Below are positions 5,963-12,936 of a stretch of 15,307 bases of DNA, one piece after another; positions within the stretch are counted from its first letter, which is position 1; every line of letters begins with the position of its first letter. Source of the DNA: an uncultured bacterium. GTDB lineage: Bacteria > Cyanobacteriota > Vampirovibrionia > Gastranaerophilales > Gastranaerophilaceae. The position numbers were made by a program, and so were the translations under genes. The stretch is taken from assembly GCA_949288685.1 (NCBI GenBank), contig CASELB010000031.1, forward strand, positions 1 through 15,307. Reading direction: 5' to 3'. The notes below the pieces were generated by a model, which searched no databases, was not told the origin of the DNA, and was given only the letters and a program-made list of their open reading frames with translations.

Positions 5963-6734
5963 AAGATTGATAAAACTGCTAAGCTGTTTCATTCCTGATA
6001 GGAAATTGAGACGCAAATTCAGAGAAAAATTTTCCCCGAAAAATAGTGTTATCTCGGACAAAGGCAAAAATAACCGGCTTATTATTCTTGACGATGATGG
6101 GAATGAGACGGATTCTAAATATATAAAAAATTTAAAGATATATTTTGAAGGTGATAATAGCGAGTTTCGTTTTTATCAAAGTACGTATTTTGACTCTGAA
6201 GTAATAATTTGCTGCAAATCTAATGTTTGTATTTCCATGGGGAAAAACTTGTATGCGGGTAGTTTTCTTTTTCCAATCTGTGTCAATGATAATGTTAACC
6301 TTATAATTGGGGATAATGTTCTTTTAGGTGAAACATCCATATATTTGTGTGATGAACCGGGGCTCAAAGTGGAAATAGGTGATGATTGTATGTTTTCAAG
6401 TGATATTATTATCAGACCTTCAGACGGGCATGCAATTCTTAATTATGAGACAAAACAACCGATAAACTATCCTCAAAATATAAAAATTGGTAATCGTTGC
6501 TGGATAGGAAAAGGTGTGCGGATTTTAAAAGGTGCTGATATTCCTGACAATTCTGTAGTTGGAATGGGTAGTATATATACAAGAGGCTCAAATCCTTCTG
6601 ATACAACGGTTTTGAACGGGTGGGGGGTATTTATCGGCACTCCGGCGCGCCTGGATAAAACCGGCATAACATGGGACAAAAAAAATACATACGATTACTT
6701 AAAAGATAAAGAAAGGAACCAGATAAAAATATGA
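5955..6734 (+). CDS. Left-handed beta-helix (hexapeptide) acyltransferase
   Basis: A 259-residue protein of the CatB/WbbJ/maltose O-acetyltransferase class, which moves an acyl group, usually acetyl from acetyl-CoA, to a sugar hydroxyl or amino group. Hexapeptide repeats run from about residue 85 to 220 ('CKSNVCISMGKNLY', 'LIIGDNVLLG', 'VEIGDDCMFSSD', 'IKIGNRCWIGKGV', 'VVGMGSIY'). The catalytic His is H159 in 'RPSDGHA'. The C-terminal 'GTPAR' is typical. The first 27 residues form a basic amphipathic segment ('LSCFIPDRKLRRKFREK') like the one opening the 9916 transferase, perhaps a membrane or partner contact. The ATG at 5955 follows AGGTGAG (5944-5950); the earlier GTG at 5946 falls inside that ribosome site. 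It overlaps upstream by 8 bases and downstream by 4 (ATGA). It probably O-acetylates the surface glycan. Confidence 0.88.
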   Translation: MYKRLIKLLSCFIPDRKLRRKFREKFSPKNSVISDKGKNNRLIILDDDGNETDSKYIKNLKIYFEGDNSEFRFYQSTYFDSEVIICCKSNVCISMGKNLYAGSFLFPICVNDNVNLIIGDNVLLGETSIYLCDEPGLKVEIGDDCMFSSDIIIRPSDGHAILNYETKQPINYPQNIKIGNRCWIGKGVRILKGADIPDNSVVGMGSIYTRGSNPSDTTVLNGWGVFIGTPARLDKTGITWDKKNTYDYLKDKERNQIKI

Positions 6735-7576
6735 GATTAAAATTGGGGCAAAAGATTCTTGATAGCTTTAGGGGGAAAAAGGGTGTGCGGCAAAGTAATT
6801 TGCCAAGTGATTGTGAAATATTAGAAATAGATGGTGTTAATACCATCAGGTATTATGTTTATGATTATGAAAATCTGGCAGATACTGTAGCGAAAAATAA
6901 AAGCGTTTTATTTATTGATATAGGAGCAAATGAGGGGCAAAGTGCTCATTATGCATACCATTATTTTAGGGATGTTCAAGTTATTTCTTATGAACCGTTG
7001 AAATCGTGTCTCCATTTTTTAGAAGAAATAAAACAAAAACATCCAAATTATGTTTATAAAAATATAGCTCTTGCTGCTGAAGGCGGTACTATTGATATAC
7101 TTGAGAATAAAGGGGTCTCCGGGTTATCTTCAATATATCCATTAAATAATAATTATATTTATTATGGTAATACGAACGATGATTTGCAGGCTGTTATTGT
7201 TAAAACGGAAGCTCATACGATTAACGATGAAATTTCATACTGGAATAGTTTTAATAAAGACCTGAAAATTTTAAAAATTGATACACAGGGAAGCGAGTTG
7301 TCAATTTTGAAAAGCGGTGAGCATTATTTAAAAGAAGGTAATATTGATATTATTATGATAGAAATTATTACCTCAAATAAGTATGTTGGTCAGGCGTATT
7401 ATATGGATACGATTAATTTTATACAAAGCTGCGGGTTTGAGATTTTTAATATAAAGCCCGGATATCGAATTTGGAATGGGGTAGGAATTGCGCCGGAAGG
7501 ATTGTCTCATGGTTTGGCTGACGAATTTGATTTTACTTTTATTCACAAAAAGGCGAAAGATTTGTTAGTTAAATAA
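6731..7576 (+). CDS. FkbM-family methyltransferase
   Basis: A 281-residue SAM-dependent methyltransferase. Motif I is 'FIDIGANEGQ' (residues 61-70), the ribose-binding acid is E88 in 'ISYEPL', and the FkbM hallmark 'LKIDTQGSEL' is at about 181-190, with 'IIMIEI' as the next strand. The family O-methylates sugars or polyketides, and in capsule and LPS loci it commonly caps or decorates sugars. A leading 'MRLKLGQKILDSFRGKK' is basic and amphipathic. Its start overlaps the acyltransferase stop (ATGA). The nearest purine-rich site (AAGGA, 6713-6717) is 13 bases away, so it probably relies on coupled translation. A 113-base non-coding gap with no recognisable content follows, which may mark a cassette boundary. 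Confidence 0.92.
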   Translation: MRLKLGQKILDSFRGKKGVRQSNLPSDCEILEIDGVNTIRYYVYDYENLADTVAKNKSVLFIDIGANEGQSAHYAYHYFRDVQVISYEPLKSCLHFLEEIKQKHPNYVYKNIALAAEGGTIDILENKGVSGLSSIYPLNNNYIYYGNTNDDLQAVIVKTEAHTINDEISYWNSFNKDLKILKIDTQGSELSILKSGEHYLKEGNIDIIMIEIITSNKYVGQAYYMDTINFIQSCGFEIFNIKPGYRIWNGVGIAPEGLSHGLADEFDFTFIHKKAKDLLVK

Positions 7577-7689
7577 ATAGGGCGCTTTGCCGTAATTGCT
7601 GGATTTACACGGAAGTACTTTTAAAAAGGATTTATTTATAATTATGATAATGACAAACAAATAGGAAAGAATCAGGGGATAATATTTGT

Positions 7690-7960
7690 ATGAAGCGCAA
7701 AATTGCATTTTTAGTTCCGACTTACCCGCCTCATTTTTGGCGGGCAAGAGATTTGGTAAAATCATTTAAAAAGCACAAATTAAATAAACAGGCTGATTTG
7801 TGGTTTGTTTTTACAAATGATGATGAGGCAAAACAATTCGGAAGATGGGATGATAAGGTGATGATGCCTGAAACCCTTGCTGCTACTGGTATTTCGGGGG
7901 GGGGGTATAACCCGCTCTATAACTAGGTTTGAGCTGTATGATATTCGGAAGGTCGCATAA
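7690..7960 (+). pseudogene. Truncated glycan-locus ORF with a run of ten G
   Basis: A well-formed gene start (AGGGGAT at 7674-7680, ATG at 7690) leads into a protein-like N-terminus 'MKRKIAFLVPTYPPHFWRA...VKSFKKHKL', then 'DLWFVFTNDDEAKQF' and 'PETLAATGIS'. It resembles the opening of putative glycosyltransferases several times longer. The frame then runs into ten consecutive G (7896-7905) and stops at 7924-7926 after 78 residues. With nine G the frame would read about twelve codons further, to the TAA at 7958-7960; with eleven it stops almost at once (GTA TAA). No length of the tract restores a long protein, because the rest of the gene is absent. I read it as a broken gene, possibly left by recombination, with a tract prone to slippage. 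A short functional peptide cannot be excluded. Confidence 0.7.
7896..7905 (+). repeat. Homopolymeric G10 tract
   Basis: Ten G in a row inside otherwise AT-rich coding sequence. Tracts of this length in surface-glycan genes of Campylobacter and Helicobacter are known slippage sites for phase variation. Here the tract lies at the breakpoint of a truncated ORF. Confidence 0.95.
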
Positions 7961-7978
7961 TATTTAGGAATTTAGTAT

Positions 7979-8983
7979 ATGGCAAAAAGAATAGCGTTAC
8001 AATTATTTGGTCATTTGAGGACTTGGGATAAAACGTATAAAAACCTATTTAAGTATGTTATTGAACCAAACAAAGCTAAGGGATATGAAATAGATATTTT
8101 TATTCATACCTGGGATGAACTTGAACATACTGAGCCGCGGAGCTGGTACAATAAAGATAAAAAGATAAGCGGAAAAAAACTCACACAGAAACAGATAAGT
8201 ATAATTAAGAAAAAATATGCTCCTAAAAAAATGCTAATAGAGTCTCAATTATTGCCGACTCAAGGGTATAATGACAAAAGGGGCAAAAATATTGCACATA
8301 CTTTTTATCAGTGTAATAAATTGCGTGAGGAGTATGAAAAAGAAAATTCTATAAATTATGATTTGGTAATTGTTACGAGACCTGATATTAAATTTTTATT
8401 TCCTTTACAGCTTGATAGAGTATTTGAAGATTTTACTGTTGAAGAATTAAAAAATACAGTCTTATATTCAGATATTCCCAATCTTGTACATAATGTGAAC
8501 TACAATATAAATAACAGGCAATTTATTGTCGGCTGTGATTTATTTCTTATAGGGGGATGCGAAGTAATTTCCACTATAGCAGAGAAATGGTATTTGGAGA
8601 AAAGATATCTTATCGAAGAACGACCGGAGTGGAATATTGCACAGATTATATTTAATCAAAATATTTATTTAAATTTGTTTCAGTACCCTAATAATTATTG
8701 TTGGGATATTAAGAGAACAAAAGAGTATGTTGATAATATTCTTATAAAGCCGGTATTGTTCTTATTGGATATTATTTCGTCTATTTTGCACAATATTTTT
8801 ATATTTTGTCCGGAATATAGAAGAAGATGCTTTTTAGGACAGGTGGATTCTTGTAGGTATTATCATAATTTATATAGAAATTTGAAAAAAGGCATAAAAA
8901 ATAAACTGCGTTTATTTATTGCTAAATTCGGGGAGTTAACCCGCTCTTTAACTGGGGTTTATACCGGCAATCGTTCGCAGTAG
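7979..8983 (+). CDS. Putative glycosyltransferase, uncharacterised 'GHLRT...HTWDE' family (copy 1)
   Basis: A 334-residue protein paralogous to 9015-9923. Shared marks are the N-terminal 'KRIALQLFGHLRTWDKTYKNL', 'GYEIDIFIHTWDELE' (about 37-51), 'GKKLTQKQ', and 'YDLVIVTRPDIKF' near the middle. Its R-x-D could play the metal or nucleotide role of a DxD motif. No named domain is certain to me; such proteins occur in capsule and LPS loci, so a transferase role is an inference. A hydrophobic stretch, 'PVLFLLDIISSILHNIFIF', lies near residues 258-276. The last 15 or so residues ('LTRSLTGVYTGNRSQ') come from a stretch nearly identical to DNA at the end of the preceding broken ORF, so the native C-terminus may have been replaced. 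TAGGAA (7965-7970) is the ribosome site. Confidence 0.78.
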   Translation: MAKRIALQLFGHLRTWDKTYKNLFKYVIEPNKAKGYEIDIFIHTWDELEHTEPRSWYNKDKKISGKKLTQKQISIIKKKYAPKKMLIESQLLPTQGYNDKRGKNIAHTFYQCNKLREEYEKENSINYDLVIVTRPDIKFLFPLQLDRVFEDFTVEELKNTVLYSDIPNLVHNVNYNINNRQFIVGCDLFLIGGCEVISTIAEKWYLEKRYLIEERPEWNIAQIIFNQNIYLNLFQYPNNYCWDIKRTKEYVDNILIKPVLFLLDIISSILHNIFIFCPEYRRRCFLGQVDSCRYYHNLYRNLKKGIKNKLRLFIAKFGELTRSLTGVYTGNRSQ

Positions 8984-9014
8984 TGTAATAAAAAATACAG
9001 GATGGTTAATTAAT

Positions 9015-9923
9015 ATGACAAAAAGATTAGCAATACAATTTTCAGGACATTTAAGAACTTTTGATAAGACTTACAAAAGTTTTTATGAAAATGTAATTCT
9101 TCCAAACAAAAATGCAGGATATGAAATAGATGTATTTATGCATACGTGGGATGAGTTAGAATATACGGCTGAACAATGGCATAATAAAGATTTTCCGGAA
9201 TTGAGAGGGAAAAAACTAACAAAAGAACAGGTTGATTTTGTTGAAAAAAATTATAATCCTGTCAAGTGGGAATACACCCCGCAAATTGATACCGGGGACA
9301 ACACTGTTTTCCCTGAATTTACCGGTGGTTGTACTGCTTACCAAAGTATGGTAAATGTCTGGTATACAAAATACAGGGTTAATGAATTACGTTTAGAATA
9401 TGAAAAACAAAATAATATTACTTATGATTATGTAATCAATACGCGTGCGGATATTTACTATAAAACCCCATTTGTAATTGATGATATCTTGGAACCTTAT
9501 AATTCTTTATTAAGAAATATTGATACTGTCGAGAATAAATTATTTTTTAGCGGCTGCCATCGTTCTAAGCCTGTCAAAACTGAACAATTATTAGCAGCGT
9601 CTGATATTCTATATTTTGGGAAACCGAATGTAATTAATAAATCGGCTTCAATTTATTCTGAACTAAATAAAGAAGAATTAAATAAACACTTTATTAGTTG
9701 GGAATATTATTTAATCTATACGGCTCACAAATATAGTATTATGCCTGTACAGTTAAAGTATGCTTTAAATAAGGATTGGAAAATATTAAGATTTGATGAT
9801 ATTTATAAACAAAAAGGAAAAGGGTTTAAGTTTATTTCTTTGCGAATAAGAAAGAATTTTATTCAACTTATTTTTTGTAACTTATGTTTTAAATTGGAAT
9901 TCGGAGTATGGAAAGATGAATAA
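9015..9923 (+). CDS. Putative glycosyltransferase, uncharacterised 'GHLRT...HTWDE' family (copy 2)
   Basis: A 302-residue paralogue of the preceding gene. It has the same N-terminal pattern 'KRLAIQFSGHLRTFDKTYKSF', 'GYEIDVFMHTWDELE', 'GKKLTKEQ' and 'YDYVINTRADIYYKTP'. The middle differs ('WEYTPQIDTGDNTVFPEFTGG'), as expected for different donor or acceptor sugars, and the hydrophobic segment of copy 1 is absent. 'FFSGCHRSKP' and 'SDILYFGKPNVI' parallel 'VGCDLFLIGG' of copy 1. A purine-rich AGGATGG (9000-9006) precedes the ATG. Its stop overlaps the next start by 8 bases (ATGAATAA). The whole reading frame is intact. Its function in the surface-glycan pathway is inferred from location and from the R-x-D motif shared with WavE-type proteins. 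Confidence 0.8.
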   Translation: MTKRLAIQFSGHLRTFDKTYKSFYENVILPNKNAGYEIDVFMHTWDELEYTAEQWHNKDFPELRGKKLTKEQVDFVEKNYNPVKWEYTPQIDTGDNTVFPEFTGGCTAYQSMVNVWYTKYRVNELRLEYEKQNNITYDYVINTRADIYYKTPFVIDDILEPYNSLLRNIDTVENKLFFSGCHRSKPVKTEQLLAASDILYFGKPNVINKSASIYSELNKEELNKHFISWEYYLIYTAHKYSIMPVQLKYALNKDWKILRFDDIYKQKGKGFKFISLRIRKNFIQLIFCNLCFKLEFGVWKDE

Positions 9924-11832
9924 ATTTTTAATCAACTTGATACCGTCAAGAAAGATAAGACAAAAATTGAATAAAAAAGTTGCTTTGCAAAAAAAAATAC
10001 GAGAGCAAAATAAAGTTGCGGAGTATTTACGCAGAAATTATATTAATCCGCTTGTTAATAGTAAACTTCCGTTGTACGAAATCCTGCCGAAGAAAAAAAT
10101 GGATACGGATAAAATAATATGGCAGTATTGGGGGCAGGGAGTTGATGAAACCACACCTAAAATTGTGAAATTGTGTTTTGAATCGGTAAATAAATACAAA
10201 GGTGATTATCAACAAATAATTTTAACTAACGATACAATCAAAGATTACCTTGATATTCCGGAGTTTGTTTATGACAAACTCAATAACAATGATGAATTTA
10301 CATATACATTTTTTTCCGATTTGCTGCGGGTTATGCTTTTGTCAGCCTACGGCGGAGTATGGATTGATGCAACTGTTTTATTGACAGATAAAATTGATGC
10401 TTCTTTGTTAGCAAAAGATTTCTTTATGTTCCAGCGGACAGAAAAGCCTGCGGATTATAAGTTCTGGAAAAATTTTAATGCAGATTATTTCTGTTGGGAT
10501 GATGGATTTAGAGTTAATTTGTTAAATAGTTTTATTGTTGCTAAAAAGAACAACCTCATTATTAATTCTATATTAAGTATTTTAATGAATTATTGGAATA
10601 ATGAGACGCATTTTATTCATTATTTTTTATTCCAGATAATGTTTGATGAACTAATGAGGGTAGATAGTTATAAAAAATTGAATTGTGAGAAGGTTAGCGA
10701 TCTTTTGCCGCATTTATTGCAGGTCAATATTCAAAAAACTTATAGTGAAGATTTGTGGAATGATATTACTTCTAAATCCCATATTCATAAACTGACGTAT
10801 TTTTATCAATGTAATCAAAGTTCTATTCTTGAACATTTATATTACAACTTTGCGCCTCAATCAAATATAAAATTAAAAGAAAAATATGAAAATATAACAT
10901 TCTGCACAATGTTATTTAATATTGGGAAAGGAAAAATTGATAAAATAAAGAATAAAGAAAGGAATTTTGAAGATTTCTATTTAGAAAGTCTCAAAAAGTT
11001 GAGTGAAAACTATCCTAATATTGTTATGTGGTGTGATGAAGAAACACAGGATTATATTAGTAAAAATCATTTGAATAATATAATTACAAAAGTTATGACA
11101 TTTGAAGAACTACCTTATTATAAAAATAAAGGAATGTATTTGAATTTTCTGAAACAAATGAAATCAGAAAGTTTTAATCAAGGGTATTTATTGAGGAATT
11201 TAGAACCGGAGGATGTTGTAGACTATCTGATATGTGTTTTATCTAAAATAGATATAATAAAATGGGCAAAAGATAATGATTTTTATCAGGCAGAGTATTT
11301 TTATTGGATTGATGCAGGTATAAACAATGAAATATATTATAGATGCTGGAAAAATTTTGATGGTGTAATTAATGCTGATACAACAAAAGCTAAATTTACA
11401 TTTATGACATACTTTAGAAAAATTTATAGTTCTATTATTGGTATTTCTACATTTGAAGATATTGCACTGATTAAAGCTCCTTTTGAAATTCCTGCTTCGA
11501 TGTTTTTAATGAATAAAAATGTTGTAGACGATTTTTATGATGAATATAAGGCTGCAATATTATTTTTAGAAAAACGTAAACTTATAACTACCGAGCAAAG
11601 TGTATTTTATACGATGTTAAATCGCAATAGAAAAGAGCTTTTTGAGTTTGCTGTAACTTCTAATTATGTTGATGTTATGAATCTTGTGGCTAAATCAGAT
11701 AACATTGTACCGATAAAGAATGATAAACTACGACTTGCTGTAAAGAAGGTAATTTTGACATTTGCAGAGCTAATTCATTGTCGTAGATTTACAAATTTTA
11801 TAAAACAAAAATACTTATATAGAAAGAAGTAG
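9916..11832 (+). CDS. Two-domain transferase: Caps_synth/GT32-like plus HtrL/YibB-like
   Basis: A 638-residue protein joining two families usually seen apart. Residues about 65-310 match capsular polysaccharide synthesis / GT32-type transferases: 'IIWQYWGQG' (67-75), 'FSDLLRVMLLSAYGG' and 'VWIDATVLL' (133-156), the S-D-x-x-R ... Y-G-G-x-W-x-D catalytic region. Residues about 325-610 match the HtrL/YibB (WlaTC-type) family: 'TFCTMLFNIGKGKID', 'MTFEELPYYKNK', 'YFYWIDAGI' (461-469) and 'TEQSVFYTMLNRNRKELF' near the end. The first 30 residues form a basic amphipathic helix ('LINLIPSRKIRQKLNKK'), also seen in the acyltransferase at 5955. GGAG (9903-9906) lies nine bases before the ATG, which overlaps the upstream stop. 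It probably adds two successive sugars or groups to the nascent glycan at the inner membrane; the sugars are unknown. Confidence 0.87.
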   Translation: MNKFLINLIPSRKIRQKLNKKVALQKKIREQNKVAEYLRRNYINPLVNSKLPLYEILPKKKMDTDKIIWQYWGQGVDETTPKIVKLCFESVNKYKGDYQQIILTNDTIKDYLDIPEFVYDKLNNNDEFTYTFFSDLLRVMLLSAYGGVWIDATVLLTDKIDASLLAKDFFMFQRTEKPADYKFWKNFNADYFCWDDGFRVNLLNSFIVAKKNNLIINSILSILMNYWNNETHFIHYFLFQIMFDELMRVDSYKKLNCEKVSDLLPHLLQVNIQKTYSEDLWNDITSKSHIHKLTYFYQCNQSSILEHLYYNFAPQSNIKLKEKYENITFCTMLFNIGKGKIDKIKNKERNFEDFYLESLKKLSENYPNIVMWCDEETQDYISKNHLNNIITKVMTFEELPYYKNKGMYLNFLKQMKSESFNQGYLLRNLEPEDVVDYLICVLSKIDIIKWAKDNDFYQAEYFYWIDAGINNEIYYRCWKNFDGVINADTTKAKFTFMTYFRKIYSSIIGISTFEDIALIKAPFEIPASMFLMNKNVVDDFYDEYKAAILFLEKRKLITTEQSVFYTMLNRNRKELFEFAVTSNYVDVMNLVAKSDNIVPIKNDKLRLAVKKVILTFAELIHCRRFTNFIKQKYLYRKK

Positions 11833-11837
11833 AATAA

Positions 11838-11933
11838 ATGACTAAAAGATTAGCAATACAGTTGAGGGGACATTTGAGGGTTTATAAAGACACTTATAAA
11901 TCCTTAAAGTTTGTGGAGAAATTAAATGGCTAA
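11838..11933 (+). pseudogene. 31-codon remnant of a third 'GHLRT' paralogue
   Basis: This short frame reads 'MTKRLAIQLRGHLRV' then 'YKDTYKSLKFVEKLNG' and stops. The first ~22 residues match the starts of the proteins at 7979 and 9015 (MTKRLAIQFSGHLRTFDKTYKS), including much identity at DNA level, and then the similarity ends abruptly. It is therefore the 5' stump of a third family member whose body is missing. Its start is kept, and its TAA overlaps the next gene's ATG by 8 bases (ATGGCTAA). The GGAG for the next gene (11915-11918) lies inside it. It may now serve only as a coupling or leader frame for the GT2 gene. Confidence 0.82.
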
Positions 11934-12936
11934 AATATCAATAGTAATACCGGTTTATAATGCAGAAAAATATTTAAGACTGTGTTTAGATAGTTTATTA
12001 AATCAAACACTGGATGATTTTGAAATTATTTGTGTCGATGATTGTTCAACAGACAGCTCGTCTGATATTCTTGCTGAATATACTAAACTTGATACTCGTA
12101 TCAGAGTTATAACTAATGAAGAAAATCGTGGTCAGGGATACTCCAGAAATAAAGGGATTGAGTATGCCCAGGGCGAGTATATAGGGTTTGTTGATGCTGA
12201 TGACAAAGTAGAGAATAATTATTTTGAATATCTTTATAACAGAGCAAAATCAAATAATGCGGATATGGCATGCGCCCGTATTGTGTATGATTTTGAAAAG
12301 AAGAAAAATCGGCGCTCCGGTGATTGGGTAAGGTTCGGGATTATAGATGGCAGTGTTTTAACATCGATTGATGATAAACTCGCAAGAGTTTATCAAAACT
12401 GCTCGGTTGCTGCTTACAAAAGTATTTATAAAACGGATTTTATTAAGTCTAATAATATCAATTTTCTTTCCGGATACTATCATGAAGACCAGTATTTTAA
12501 TATCAAGGCGTATTATTTTGCAAATAAAGTGGTATTGGAAAACTACGATTCTCCGATTTATTTTTATAAAGTTCATGCTAATTCTTCAATGAATTTGAAT
12601 AAGAACAGCAAGAAATATAAAAAGAGCAAGTTTGATCAATTTATTGTTATGCGTGAAATTCTTAAATTCCTCCATGAACAAAAAGTCGGGCAAGATGTAA
12701 TTGATTTAATCATGGGAGATTTTAAATTAATTATTATGGAAAAGATTAATGACCTTGAGGCTAAATATATTTCAGAATATATAAGCGAAGCTAAGAACTT
12801 TAAGTTTGATGATAAATTTAAACGAAAGTTGGATGTATACCGGTTTTTAGGATTGCTTAATATTATAAAACCGGTTAAGAAAATTTCTAAAAAACTGAAG
12901 ATACTGAAAAACGTATTATTTAACGGAGAATTATAA
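11926..12936 (+). CDS. GT2-family glycosyltransferase (1)
   Basis: A 336-residue GT-A fold glycosyltransferase family 2 protein that uses a nucleotide sugar to extend the glycan on the cytoplasmic face of the membrane. It has the classic opening 'ISIVIPVYNAEKYLRLCLDSLLNQT'-like block, split here as 'SIVIPVYNAEKYL' and 'LDSLLNQTLDDFEIICVDD' (D38, D39 bind the nucleotide). 'NRGQGYSRNKGI' and 'GFVDADD' (residues 87-93, metal-binding DxD) follow. Acceptor-side marks 'YHEDQYFNIKAYY' and 'PIYFYKVHANSSM' are typical of the subgroup. The C-terminal ~60 residues are basic ('KKISKKLKILK') and may contact membrane. GGAG (11915-11918) gives seven-base spacing. It overlaps the remnant ORF upstream by 8 bases and the next gene by one (TAATG). 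Confidence 0.93.
   Translation: MAKISIVIPVYNAEKYLRLCLDSLLNQTLDDFEIICVDDCSTDSSSDILAEYTKLDTRIRVITNEENRGQGYSRNKGIEYAQGEYIGFVDADDKVENNYFEYLYNRAKSNNADMACARIVYDFEKKKNRRSGDWVRFGIIDGSVLTSIDDKLARVYQNCSVAAYKSIYKTDFIKSNNINFLSGYYHEDQYFNIKAYYFANKVVLENYDSPIYFYKVHANSSMNLNKNSKKYKKSKFDQFIVMREILKFLHEQKVGQDVIDLIMGDFKLIIMEKINDLEAKYISEYISEAKNFKFDDKFKRKLDVYRFLGLLNIIKPVKKISKKLKILKNVLFNGEL

Noticed and set aside
7577..7689. Small gene or RNA in the gap before the truncated ORF
   Set aside because: The only frame is a 15-codon run-on without a start, and no stable structure is visible.
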